64,000 nt of DNA from UBA6522 sp965221035 (GTDB taxonomy: Bacteria; Pseudomonadota; Gammaproteobacteria; Steroidobacterales; Rariloculaceae): positions 2,852,001 to 2,916,000 of the forward strand of contig OZ244860.1 of NCBI GenBank assembly GCA_965221035.1, given 5' to 3'. The notes beneath the pieces are model-generated. The model made no database searches. It worked only from the letters and a program-made list of their open reading frames with translations, and was not told the DNA's origin. Positions within the stretch are counted from its first letter, which is position 1, and every line of letters begins with the position of its first letter. The position numbers and the translations under genes were made by a program. Shown in pieces: positions 54,618 through 63,494 of the stretch.

Positions 54618-55070
54618 ATGAAACCAGCCATAACCGCCATCGCCGCCGCGGTGATTGCAAGTGTGCTCACCTTTTGGTTCACGGGTCGGGGCAGCGGGAC
54701 CGATGGTGTTGAGATCGAAGGGTTGCAGGAGCAGATCAGCGCGTTGGCGGCACAGGTTTCGGTCGACGGAGGTGCGCGTCAACTGACATTCGTCGGGGGG
54801 TCGGAACAGGATGCCTGGCTCCAGGGGGCCAATCGCGACGGCTCACCCCGTTTGGGACCCGCCGACGACCAGAAGCCGCTGGTCGATGCCTCAAATTCCC
54901 TGTGTTTCCTGACCAAGGTGGAAATCGAGGGCATGGATGGCCCCGAGGATGTGGCCACCTGCAGCATCCGGGTGGATGAATTCACCAACTGGTGGCAGGT
55001 TCACGCCACCCAGGGCGACGGCACCGACGCTTCCGTTTCCTGCAATGCCAGTTGCATCGTCTGGGAGTGA
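54618..55070 (+). CDS. Hypothetical protein with an N-terminal membrane anchor
   Basis: 150 residues. Transmembrane segment ITAIAAAVIASVLTFWF at residues 5-21, short coiled-coil-like IEGLQEQISALAAQVS, then a compact C-terminal domain SNSLCFLTKVEIEGMDGPEDVATCSIRVDE ending CNASCIVWE with four Cys. Exported to the periplasm. No family recognised. Confidence 0.6.
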   Translation: MKPAITAIAAAVIASVLTFWFTGRGSGTDGVEIEGLQEQISALAAQVSVDGGARQLTFVGGSEQDAWLQGANRDGSPRLGPADDQKPLVDASNSLCFLTKVEIEGMDGPEDVATCSIRVDEFTNWWQVHATQGDGTDASVSCNASCIVWE

Positions 55071-55227
55071 CAGCGTCGAGAAATGTCAACTTTTCTTTTT
55101 CTCGAAGGCGGGAATTCGGGGGACGGCTATAATTCGTTCGGCCGTACCGCTGTCAAGCGGCCAACATGCAGGAACCACGGGAGCCTGTAGCCATGTCGAA
55201 ATCCAGACTCTCGGAAAGGCCTGAAGG

Positions 55228-55905
55228 ATGGTCGCCGCAACGACTGACCTGAGACCCGGGAAGCGGATTGTCCGCAAACGGCCACCGAAGGCTCATCCGT
55301 TTCTGCCCGGAAGGCTTCAATCACCCGTTTTCCTGGTGTGGCTGCGCCGCAGCCACGGCTGGCTTGGGGTCTGGGGAGCCGTCGCGGGCATCCTTTTCGG
55401 CTTGACGACCATCGCGATGGTGCACGCGAACCTGTTCCGGACCGGAGAACCGACCCAGGCCGTGGTCCAGCTTCCGGTAAACGGCGCGACCATCGGCAAC
55501 GTCGATGATCTGGGCGCGTACGTGAAGGCGGAATTGGGGTTGATGACCGAATGGCGGCAGCCGAGAAACCGGGCCACCGGCCCGCGAGGCGACCAACCCG
55601 CATTCATCACCCAATTCACGTCGCCGCAAACCACGCTGGACCTTCGTTACGTTGCCGGTAACGAGTACATCGAGATCACTCGCACCGAGCGTGGGTTTTT
55701 TGAAACGATGAACCGGTTGCACCGCGGCAACGGGGCGCAGTTGGGCTGGACGCTTCTTGGCGACGCCTTTTCCGGTGCGCTGATCGTGCTGGCCTTGAGC
55801 GGCGTGCTGTTGTGGAGCCGCATGGACGGTTCGCGGCTGTTGGCCATTGGCCTTGGTGGTGCGGGCCTCCTGGCCGTGGTGTACTTCGGCCTGGCGGGGG
55901 CATGA
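55228..55905 (+). CDS. PepSY-associated membrane protein A
   Basis: 225 residues. Two membrane spans: RRSHGWLGVWGAVAGILFGLTTIAMVH (residues about 41-67) with a His at each end, and LGDAFSGALIVLALSGVLLWSRM near the C-terminus, with a periplasmic domain between and a conserved NRLHRG before the second span. This is the PepSY_TM architecture, and the His pairs could ligate heme b, as proposed for related reductases. It is a paralogue of the next gene, which starts at its stop codon (ATGA). First gene of a four-gene redox operon. Confidence 0.75.
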   Translation: MVAATTDLRPGKRIVRKRPPKAHPFLPGRLQSPVFLVWLRRSHGWLGVWGAVAGILFGLTTIAMVHANLFRTGEPTQAVVQLPVNGATIGNVDDLGAYVKAELGLMTEWRQPRNRATGPRGDQPAFITQFTSPQTTLDLRYVAGNEYIEITRTERGFFETMNRLHRGNGAQLGWTLLGDAFSGALIVLALSGVLLWSRMDGSRLLAIGLGGAGLLAVVYFGLAGA

Positions 55906-56624
55906 TGGTTTCGACAACGGCAGACGCTGTCGGCAAGCGGCCCGAGAAGGCCGTGGCGAAGGCGCGGCCGCCCAAGGCCCATCCGTTCCTCCCGCGCGCC
56001 CTGCATACGCAAAAGGCGCTGCGCGTGATCCGCCGAACCCACTCCTGGATCGGCATGGCCGCTGCCGCGGCCGGCGTCATCATCGGCATAAGCGGCATCA
56101 CGCTCAACCATCGTGCGACCTTGAGCGGGCGGCTGCCGACGGACATCACCAGTTTCCAGGTTGAGGCGCCCATTGGCGGATTCGCAAGCCAGGGCGAGTT
56201 CGAACGCTTCGTTGAGTCGTCGCTGGGGCTCCACGGCCCGACCCGTGAACGGCGCGGCGCCCCCCCGCCTTCCCGGCCCGTCGCGGTCGAACTGGGCGGC
56301 CGTCTGGTGGAACAACCCCGCCGATTCGAGGCCTACTACGCCTCCGCAAGGGAAGTTGTCGAGGCCGGTTACGTCAACGGCAACCGTTTCATGGATGTAT
56401 CGCACACGGAACGCGGGTTTTTCTCGACCCTTAACCGGCTTCACCTGGCGTCCAATACGGGCCCCGTCTGGGTGGCGATCATCGACGCGTTTTCCGTCGC
56501 CCTGGTGGTGTTCTGCATCACCGGGCTTCTGTTATGGTCGCGGCTCACGGGCCCGCGGCTGCTGGCAATCGGGCTTGCGAGCACGATGTTGCTGGGTGCC
56601 GTCTACTATGCCGGGGTTCTTTAG
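55902..56624 (+). CDS. PepSY-associated membrane protein B
   Basis: 240 residues from ATG 55902 (the next codon is also ATG), overlapping gene A by four bases. Same layout as gene A, with the shared KARPPKAHPFLPRAL before the first span RRTHSWIGMAAAAAGVIIGISGITLNH (His at both ends) and NRLHLASN before the second span IIDAFSVALVVFCITGLLLWSR. Tandem paralogues of this kind may form a heme-bearing membrane module that passes electrons to periplasmic cytochromes. Confidence 0.75.
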   Translation: MMVSTTADAVGKRPEKAVAKARPPKAHPFLPRALHTQKALRVIRRTHSWIGMAAAAAGVIIGISGITLNHRATLSGRLPTDITSFQVEAPIGGFASQGEFERFVESSLGLHGPTRERRGAPPPSRPVAVELGGRLVEQPRRFEAYYASAREVVEAGYVNGNRFMDVSHTERGFFSTLNRLHLASNTGPVWVAIIDAFSVALVVFCITGLLLWSRLTGPRLLAIGLASTMLLGAVYYAGVL

Positions 56625-56765
56625 TTGCGTCATCCAGGCCGATGTGGCCCGGGCATGCCGGCGACAATTTCGGGCGCGGGCAGTAACGCGCGTCGCGGAT
56701 TTTTGTGTGTTCCTGAACGGTAATAAGAGGAGATAGCCATCAAACACAAGTCGAAATTTCTCCAC

Positions 56766-57839
56766 ATGGCGGCAGTCTGGTGCGCCGGACTGGCGCCCGC
56801 GTTGTTGGCGCAGGAAACCGGCGAAGAGCTTTACCATGCCGCCTGTGCGGCCTGCCACGGCGGTGACGGTGCCGGCAACAGCATTACGCAACTGGGATTC
56901 CTGGACCTGGAAGTGCCGGATTTCACGGACTGTGATTTCGCGGCCCGGGAGCCCGACCCCGACTGGTACGCGGTGATCCATGCCGGCGGCCCGGTGCGGG
57001 GCTTCGACCAGATGATGCCGTCCTTCGGCGACGCGCTGGAGTCCGACCAGATCCAGGCGATCCTGGACCACGTGCGCACCATGTGCACGGATGATCGCTG
57101 GCCCCGGGGCGAATTCAATCTGCCGCGCGCGCTGTTCACCGAAAAGGCGTATCCGGAAGACGAAGTGGTGCTGACCACTTGGCTGGAGGGCGGCGACCAG
57201 CCGACGTTCATACACGAGTTTCTCTGGGAGTACCGCTTCGGCGCGCAGAACCAGATCGAGTTCGCCTTGCCGTTCCAGGTCACCGATTTCGGTGGGACGC
57301 AGGGCCGCCAGGGCGGCACAGGGGACCTGGAAATCGGCCTCAAGCGCAATCTCAGTCACAATCTGGGCACGGGCAATATCTTCAGCGTCGGCGCCGAACT
57401 CATCGTTCCCACGGGCGACGATGCGCTGGGTTACGGAGGCGGGACGTACAAGTTCGAGCCCTACTTTGCATGGGGAAGGCTTCTGCCAGCGGATTCATTC
57501 TTTCAGATGCAGGCGCTGCTGGAGTTTCCCACCGAAAGCGGCTTCGAGGACGAGGCGGGGATCAGGGCGCTTCTGGGCAGGACCTGGACCACCGGCGGCC
57601 CCTTCGGCAGGGCGTGGACCCCGATGATCGAAGTGCTCGGTTCCAGGGACCTGGGGGGCGGCGCGGAAATCGAGTGGGACCTGGTACCGCAATTCCAGGT
57701 CACGCTGAACACGCGCCAACATGTCATGGCGAATTTCGGGTTGAGGATTCCGACGGACGACGAGCCGGGCCGCGACACGCAGTTCGTGTTCTATCTGTTG
57801 TGGGATTGGTTTGACGGCGGAGTGCTGGAAGGATGGTAG
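56766..57839 (+). CDS. Cytochrome c fused to a predicted outer-membrane beta-barrel
   Basis: 357 residues from ATG 56766. Upstream, AAGAGGAG sits at proper distance from an in-frame ATC at 56739 whose extra residues (KHKSKFLH) would complete a signal peptide, so ATC may be the true start. After the signal (ending LLAQ) comes a class I cytochrome domain: heme site CAACHGG and axial Met in FDQMMPSFGDAL. From about residue 130 the chain becomes alternating beta, FLWEYRFGAQNQIEFALPFQVTDFG, GDLEIGLKRNLSHN, ELIVPTGDDALGYGGGTYKFEPYFAWG and a terminal QFVFYLLWDWF, as in small transport-type barrels. It overlaps the pentaheme gene. Confidence 0.75.
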   Translation: MAAVWCAGLAPALLAQETGEELYHAACAACHGGDGAGNSITQLGFLDLEVPDFTDCDFAAREPDPDWYAVIHAGGPVRGFDQMMPSFGDALESDQIQAILDHVRTMCTDDRWPRGEFNLPRALFTEKAYPEDEVVLTTWLEGGDQPTFIHEFLWEYRFGAQNQIEFALPFQVTDFGGTQGRQGGTGDLEIGLKRNLSHNLGTGNIFSVGAELIVPTGDDALGYGGGTYKFEPYFAWGRLLPADSFFQMQALLEFPTESGFEDEAGIRALLGRTWTTGGPFGRAWTPMIEVLGSRDLGGGAEIEWDLVPQFQVTLNTRQHVMANFGLRIPTDDEPGRDTQFVFYLLWDWFDGGVLEGW

Positions 57840-59437
57840 GCGTGGCAAATCAAATGCGTTCAGTCGCGGTCGTACTCGGGCTGGTGGTGATGGCTGGCCC
57901 GCTGTCTGCGCAGGAGCAGGAGTTCTTCCACACCTCGCACCAGTGCATCGCTTGTCATAGCGGTGTGGTGTCTCCGGAAGGGCAGGATATTTCCATCGGA
58001 TATACGTGGCGGGCCTCCATGATGGCGAATTCCGCCCTCGACCCGTACTGGCAGGCGGGTGTGCGGCGCGAGGTCATGGACCATCCCCAGGCGCAGGCGG
58101 CCATCGAAGACACCTGCGCGACGTGCCATATGCCCATGGCGCGCTTTCACTCGGCCAACAACGGTGGTACGGGTGAAGTCTTCGCCAACCTTGCGCCCTG
58201 GGACAATGTGCTGGCGTCCGACGGCGTCTCCTGTACCGTCTGTCACCAGATACGGGACGCCAACTTCGGCGACGATTCCAGTTTCACGGGCGGCTTCGTC
58301 ATCGACACGGTCCTGCCGCTTGGCGAGCGTGAGATCTTCGGTCCCCATGAGGTGGATGCCGGCCGCCAGACCCTGATGAGTTCGGCGACCAATTTTGTGC
58401 CATCCACCAGCGAACACCTGGCGGAATCCGAGATGTGCGCCACCTGCCACACGCTGTTCACGGAAACGCTCAATGACGAGGGCGAAGAGACTGGCATGGT
58501 GCTGGCCGAGCAGGTGCCCTACCACGAGTGGCTGCACAGCGACTACCGGACCACGGACAGCTGCCAGAGCTGCCACATGCCGGAACTCGTGGAGGACGCG
58601 CCCATCACGTCCGTGCTGGGCCAGTTGCGCCCTGCGGTCAATCAGCACGTATTCCGTGGCGGCAATACCTTCATGCTCGGGATACTCAACAAGTACCGGA
58701 CGGAATTGGGCGTCACGGCCCTGCCCCAGGAGCTGGAGGCGTCACAGCGAAGCACGCGCGAATTCCTGGAGTCCGAAACTGCCGTGGTCAGCGTCGACTC
58801 GGCGCGGATGGCCGGTTCGACGCTGGAGTTGGGCGTGGCGGTGGAAAGCCTTTCGGGGCACAAGCTGCCTACGGCCTATCCCTCCAGGCGGGCCTGGCTG
58901 CATGTCACGGTGACGGACGCTGCGGGCAACACGCTGTTCGAATCCGGCGCGGTGCAACCGGACGGTTCCATCGCGGGCAACGACAACGACGAGGAAGGCG
59001 GTCGATACGAGCCTCACTACACCACCATTGACAGCGCCAGTCAGGTGCAGATCTATGAATCGGTCATGGTGGACGTGGACGATGAGGTCACCACCGGGCT
59101 GCTTTCCGGCGCACGCTACATCAAGGACAATCGCCTGCTGCCCAGCGGTTTCGACAAGGGCACGGCTTCCTGGGAGATCGCCGTCTATGGCGCGGCCGCG
59201 GACGATGACGATTTTCTCGCCGGCGGTGACCGGGTGGACTACCGGGTCGATGTATCCGGGGCAAGCGGGGCGGTCACGGTATCCGTGGAACTGTTGTTCC
59301 AGAGCATCGGCTACCGCTGGGCGGAGAATCTCAGGGACTATGACGCGTTCGAGACGAACCGCTTCGTGGGTTACTACGAGGAGTCGGCGGCTAGTTCGGC
59401 GGTGACTTTGGCTCGCGATTCCTTTACTTTGCCGTAG
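57833..59437 (+). CDS. Pentaheme cytochrome c, exported
   Basis: 534 residues. Signal peptide MRSVAVVLGLVVMAGPLSAQ (ATG at 57854, with in-frame starts upstream at 57833 and 57842). Five CXXCH heme sites: CIACH, CATCH, CTVCH, CATCH and CQSCH, all in the first 250 residues. The C-terminal 270 residues are beta-rich without hemes (VSLSGHKLPTAYPSRRAWLHVTVTD is the best landmark). It overlaps the cytochrome-barrel gene by seven bases, so the two are coupled. Likely a periplasmic or surface electron carrier; the partner enzyme is unknown. Confidence 0.85.
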   Translation: MVGVANQMRSVAVVLGLVVMAGPLSAQEQEFFHTSHQCIACHSGVVSPEGQDISIGYTWRASMMANSALDPYWQAGVRREVMDHPQAQAAIEDTCATCHMPMARFHSANNGGTGEVFANLAPWDNVLASDGVSCTVCHQIRDANFGDDSSFTGGFVIDTVLPLGEREIFGPHEVDAGRQTLMSSATNFVPSTSEHLAESEMCATCHTLFTETLNDEGEETGMVLAEQVPYHEWLHSDYRTTDSCQSCHMPELVEDAPITSVLGQLRPAVNQHVFRGGNTFMLGILNKYRTELGVTALPQELEASQRSTREFLESETAVVSVDSARMAGSTLELGVAVESLSGHKLPTAYPSRRAWLHVTVTDAAGNTLFESGAVQPDGSIAGNDNDEEGGRYEPHYTTIDSASQVQIYESVMVDVDDEVTTGLLSGARYIKDNRLLPSGFDKGTASWEIAVYGAAADDDDFLAGGDRVDYRVDVSGASGAVTVSVELLFQSIGYRWAENLRDYDAFETNRFVGYYEESAASSAVTLARDSFTLP

Positions 59438-59449
59438 TTCCAGCCCGAA

Positions 59450-59585
59450 GCGTGCGTGCGGACATGGCTTGTCCGCTAAACCTCGTCCGCCGTCCCTGGC
59501 GGACGAGGATCGGGGCTCGGCGCTCTTGCCATCCATGGCTCCGCGCCGAGCCCACGACGCGGTCAAGCCATGTCCTCACGCACAC
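59450..59585. repeat. Composite palindromic element, copy 3
   Basis: Outer arms 59450-59474 and 59561-59585 match over about 25 bp with three mismatches. Two perfect inner hairpins: 59481-59491 with 59498-59508 (CCTCGTCCGCC, loop GTCCCT), and 59514-59523 with 59543-59552 (GGCTCGGCGC) enclosing GCCATCCATGGC. CCACGACGC follows. This is the clearest copy of the family. Confidence 0.8.
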
Positions 59586-59622
59586 TTCGAGCTTGTCGCG
59601 ACGGCAGGCGATCTCCTGGAGT

Positions 59623-59688
59623 TTTACCGATCGGTAAACTTCTTGGTTGGATATCCGCTGATTGGGATCCCCGTTACTGATCGGTAAA
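59623..59688. promoter_or_regulatory. Candidate HipB operators
   Basis: TTTACCGATCGGTAAA (59623-59638) is a perfect palindrome; a near copy GTTACTGATCGGTAAA lies at 59673-59688. Between them TATCC-N8-GGATC (59652-59669) is one base off the TATCCN8GGATA operator known for E. coli HipB. Confidence 0.6.
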
Positions 59689-59760
59689 AAAGAGTTGATT
59701 CTCTGGTTCTTCTGATGCAATGTTCCCGATCAGGAATATTGTTGATGTGACGAAAAGGAC

Positions 59761-59982
59761 ATGCAGACCAGGCGAGCGTTGACACCTGATGACATCGGCG
59801 GCATCGTTCGTATGGCACGCAAGGATGCGGGACTGCGGCAATTCGAGCTTGCCGGGGCCGCTGGAGTGGGGCTCCGATTCATTGTCGATCTGGAAGCCGG
59901 TAAACCGACCGCCCAGATAGGCAAGGTCCTGCAGGTCCTGGATGCGCTGGGATGCTCGGTGGACGTCGTGCCGCCGACGTGA
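59761..59982 (+). CDS. hipB: HipB-like antitoxin
   Basis: 73 residues. A single helix-turn-helix: DIGGIVRMARKDAGLRQFELAGAAGVGLRFIVDLEAGK, then IGKVLQVLDALGCSVDVVPP. It represses the operon and neutralises HipA. Its stop (GTGA) overlaps the hipA start. Confidence 0.85.
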   Translation: MQTRRALTPDDIGGIVRMARKDAGLRQFELAGAAGVGLRFIVDLEAGKPTAQIGKVLQVLDALGCSVDVVPPT

Positions 59983-61241
59983 ACCGGGTCTTGACTGTTT
60001 GGTGGGACGAGCGGCAGGTCGGTCGGCTTAGCCAGAATCGCCACGGCGAACTTGGGTTTGCCTACCTGCCGGAATGGTTGGAAGCTGGTGGTTCGGCCTT
60101 GTCACTGTCGGCCTCGTTGCCTGTTCGAGTCGAGCCGTTTTCGGGGCGCGAATGCGGGCCGTTCTTCAGCGGGCTGCTGCCGGATGAAGGGCAGCGGGAT
60201 GCGGTGGCGCGGCGACTGGGTGTCTCAAATGCCAACGTCTACGCGATGCTTGAGCGACTGGGCGGCGAGGTCGCCGGAGCTTTGCAGTTCCTGCCTCCCG
60301 GCGCACCGCCGGTTGCGGCATCCGCAAATCGGCCTGCTGCCCCGCTTGATGCGAGTGATCTGGCTGCGATTGTGGACGTGCTACCGGTTCGCCCGCTATT
60401 GGCGGGTGAAAGGGGCCTGCGATTGTCGTTGGCGGGCGCGCAGTCGAAGTTACCGGTGGTACAGGTGGACGGCGACGTGGCATTGCCGGCGCCAGGTCAA
60501 GCGACGACGCACATACTAAAGGTGCCGATCCCGGCGTTTCCGGATTCGGTGGAAAACGAGCTGTTCGTCATGCGGCTGGCCGCGTGCATTGGTCTGGATG
60601 CGGCGCCGGTCGAAGCTCGTACAGTCGATGATCGCAAGTTCCTGTTGGTTGGGCGGTACGACCGCCGAATGGCGAGCACGGGGTCCGTGGAACGCATCCA
60701 CCAAGAGGACTTTTGCCAAGCGCTGGGTATCTGGCCCGAACGCAAGTACGCCGCCGAAGGCGGTCCCTCGCTGCGGGATTGCTTCGGGCTGCTTCGCCGG
60801 GTCGCAGCTCGCCCGGCGGTCGAACTGCTCAAACTGCTGGACGCGGCGATTTTCAACCTGATCGTGGGGAATGCCGACGCCCACGGCAAAAACTTCTCTC
60901 TGCTCTACGCTGGTACCGGCACGCGCCTGGCGCCCTTGTATGATCTACTGACCACCATCGTCTATCCCGAACTCTCGCCGAGGTTGGCCATGAAGATCGG
61001 TAGACGCGCATTACTCGAAGAAATGAATGTCCGCGGCTGGGAACTGTTTGCAGCCGAAGCTGGCCTCGGCCTGCCGTTGGTTCGCCGCCGGGTGACCGAG
61101 ATAGGCGCAGCGGTCGAGTCGGAGACGCGTACAGTGGCGGGAGCGCTGGAGAACGAAGGTCTGGACGGTGGCGTGTTGTCGAAATTCGCGCAGAAGGTTG
61201 CCGACCGGGCAATCCGCTGTGCAAGGACGGTTCGCCGCTGA
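59979..61241 (+). CDS. hipA: HipA-like serine/threonine kinase toxin
   Basis: 420 residues from GTG 59979, overlapping hipB by four bases. N-terminal HipA domain (LTVWWDERQVGRLSQNRHGELGFAYLPEW), then FFSGLLPDEGQRDAVARRLGVSN. Kinase landmarks: LSLAGAQSKLPVV (P-loop), ENELFVMRLAACIGLDAAPVEARTVDDRKFLLVGRYDR, and catalytic NADAHGKNFSLLY with the DFG-like Asp in APLYDLLTTI. HipA kinases phosphorylate glutamyl-tRNA synthetase in E. coli; the target here is unknown. Confidence 0.9.
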   Translation: MNRVLTVWWDERQVGRLSQNRHGELGFAYLPEWLEAGGSALSLSASLPVRVEPFSGRECGPFFSGLLPDEGQRDAVARRLGVSNANVYAMLERLGGEVAGALQFLPPGAPPVAASANRPAAPLDASDLAAIVDVLPVRPLLAGERGLRLSLAGAQSKLPVVQVDGDVALPAPGQATTHILKVPIPAFPDSVENELFVMRLAACIGLDAAPVEARTVDDRKFLLVGRYDRRMASTGSVERIHQEDFCQALGIWPERKYAAEGGPSLRDCFGLLRRVAARPAVELLKLLDAAIFNLIVGNADAHGKNFSLLYAGTGTRLAPLYDLLTTIVYPELSPRLAMKIGRRALLEEMNVRGWELFAAEAGLGLPLVRRRVTEIGAAVESETRTVAGALENEGLDGGVLSKFAQKVADRAIRCARTVRR

Positions 61242-61318
61242 ACCGGCAATGGTCGGTTGAATGAAGTGCCGGTCAACCCAATGTGCGGAAGGGTACCGCG
61301 ACTGGGAACATTGTCCGG

Positions 61319-63481
61319 TCAGCCCTCGCCGAACACCCTTTCGCCACGGGTGAAGGTTCGCACCAGTTCCGGCTCATCGCCGCCTTCCCAGGCGTCCACG
61401 CGGTATCCGACGGCGCGCAGCATGGGGGGGCCTTCCGGGTAGACTTGAGGGTCCCAGACGGGCCGCGCCACAGAGACGAAATTCACATCGCAACTGTCGG
61501 CGTCGAACGTGGCGACGCAGTAACCGTGGACGTCGTTGTCGGCGTAGGCGAGATGCGGATTGGGGGAAGATTCGGCGGCTGCCAGCGCCTGCTCCAGGTC
61601 GTTTGTCTCCGACATCACCTGCGCGGCGCGGGCGCCCTTGCGCATGAAGAGGTTGAGATTGCAGACCCGCTCCTCCGTGCCGTCGGCCCGCTGGCGCCCG
61701 TACATGCCCAGGTGCGACAGGCCGAATGCGCCCATGGCCCGCTCCAGGAACGGTCCGCGTTCGAATGCCGAGATCGCGGTGCAGGTGAAATCCGGGATCA
61801 CGTAGCGCGGCGTTGCCGCTTCATAGTCCTCGGCGACCAGACCGGCGTAGTGTGCATGCCGGTCGCCGCTCAGGGACACCACGTTGGCGATGCCGTTCTC
61901 GCGAATGAACCGCATCAGTTCCTCGCGTTCGTTCGGGAAGCCGTCCCAACTGTCGGTCCAGAGGAAACCGCTGCCGGCTTCCGGGTTGATCCGGTCCGCG
62001 TCGAAGCGAAATCCCATTACAGGCTCGGCATTGGCCCACACCTTCCAGGTCGCCCGGCTCGCGGCCAGCGCATCCTTGAACCACTGCTTCTGGCGTGTGC
62101 CCAGCAGGGAAACCGCCGGATCGTCCCGGCGCGGGTTCGGCATGGTCTCGCCGTTGAGGACGACGGCTTCCGGCGGGTTGCCGCCATTGGCGTCGCGTCC
62201 TTCGGCCAGCGTGTGGAGCAGGTTGCCGTCGAACAGGCTGAAGTTGGAAAACACGTTGACGGCGCTTCGTTCGTCCTCGACGTCCCGCGCCGAGTAGCCG
62301 GGGTGGGCGCTGGGCCCCCGATACGAGCGGTTGTCGGTCAGGAGCAGGTCCACGTGGGCGCCCCAGCGGATCGTCCGATAACAGGTCTGGGATCGGATGG
62401 CGGCCAGGTTGTTGGGCTCCATGGAGAGATAGCCGTCCACGAAGTCGCCCATGGGTGCGTTCTCGATGCCCGCGGGCTGTTCGTAGTCCCGCGCCTCGTT
62501 GGGCACGCCCGGCAAGCCGAGACTGTCGGACAGGATCTGCGGTACGAATTCGAACCAGGCCTGGGTTGCGGCCGCGCGCTTCTTGGGGTTGGAACGGCCG
62601 CCGCTGTAGCTTTGCCAGACATCGTTGCCGAATTCGTGGTCGTCCCAGACGGCCGCGAACGGGTACATGGCCCGTGCCTCCTGGAGGTCGGAGTCCTGCA
62701 GATAGCCCTTGTAGATGCGCCGGTGTCCGGCAAGATACAGGTCGAAGTCTTCCGGGTCGGGTGGATCGTCAGCCCCCGGCGGCGCGCCCATGCCCATGCC
62801 TGCCATGCCCATTCCCGCCGGTCCGCCCGGCGTCGGCCCGTCCGTGTCATCGCCATCCGCAAGTCCCGGAGGACCGAACGATTCTTCGGGGTCCGCCGGC
62901 AGTCCGTAAACATAGTCGCCCAGGTGCAGAATGAGGTCGATACCCCGGCCCGAACCGCCGGCACCCTCGTCCCGGATCAGCCGCTGGTAGACGCCGTGCT
63001 CGTTGGGCGGCCAGCTCTGGCACGACACGAAGGCGATGCTGACGGGTCGTGGGGCATCCGGCAGCGGCGCCGTCCAGGTGCGGCCCAGCCGGCTGGTGGC
63101 ACCGTCTGCTGCGATGAAACGGTAGTAGTAGGTGGTTTCCGGCTCCAGGTTTCGGACCAGCACGCGCAGGGTGTGGTCGCTTTCGGACGAGGCCGTCAAC
63201 GTCTCCTCCAGCACCAGCTCGCCGAATTCTCGGGAGCGGCTGACCTGGACAACCACTTCGGGCCTGGACTCGCCCGTCATCGGTTCCACCCGGCTCCAGA
63301 GCAGAACGGCGTCAGGTTGCGGGTCCGCCGAGGCGACGCCCTGGGGAAACGCGTTTCGTGACGACTCGGTCGGGGTAACCGACTGGGCGAAGCCGCGGCG
63401 CGATGCCGGCAGCGCCAGCAGACCCGCCAGCGCCCCGGCCGAGTACTTGAGAAATTCCCGTCTACGGGTAGCCACGGTCAC
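61319..63481 (-). CDS. phoD: PhoD-type alkaline phosphatase, Tat-exported
   Basis: 720 residues from GTG 63481 (14 bases after the previous gene's stop). Tat signal TRRREFLKYSAGALAGLLALPA. PhoD N-terminal beta domain (FPQGVASADPQPDAVLLWSRV), then the metal-binding catalytic domain: LGDYVYGL, AVWDDHEFGND, VDLLLTDNRSYRG and SLSGDRHAHYAGL. Between LGDYVY and WDDHE is an inserted low-complexity segment rich in Gly, Met and Asp (PAGMGMAGMGMGAPPG), which may bind metal. It hydrolyses phosphodiesters or monoesters outside the inner membrane. Confidence 0.9.
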   Translation of the reverse strand: MTVATRRREFLKYSAGALAGLLALPASRRGFAQSVTPTESSRNAFPQGVASADPQPDAVLLWSRVEPMTGESRPEVVVQVSRSREFGELVLEETLTASSESDHTLRVLVRNLEPETTYYYRFIAADGATSRLGRTWTAPLPDAPRPVSIAFVSCQSWPPNEHGVYQRLIRDEGAGGSGRGIDLILHLGDYVYGLPADPEESFGPPGLADGDDTDGPTPGGPAGMGMAGMGMGAPPGADDPPDPEDFDLYLAGHRRIYKGYLQDSDLQEARAMYPFAAVWDDHEFGNDVWQSYSGGRSNPKKRAAATQAWFEFVPQILSDSLGLPGVPNEARDYEQPAGIENAPMGDFVDGYLSMEPNNLAAIRSQTCYRTIRWGAHVDLLLTDNRSYRGPSAHPGYSARDVEDERSAVNVFSNFSLFDGNLLHTLAEGRDANGGNPPEAVVLNGETMPNPRRDDPAVSLLGTRQKQWFKDALAASRATWKVWANAEPVMGFRFDADRINPEAGSGFLWTDSWDGFPNEREELMRFIRENGIANVVSLSGDRHAHYAGLVAEDYEAATPRYVIPDFTCTAISAFERGPFLERAMGAFGLSHLGMYGRQRADGTEERVCNLNLFMRKGARAAQVMSETNDLEQALAAAESSPNPHLAYADNDVHGYCVATFDADSCDVNFVSVARPVWDPQVYPEGPPMLRAVGYRVDAWEGGDEPELVRTFTRGERVFGEG

Positions 63482-63494
63482 GAGTGACGCGCCC

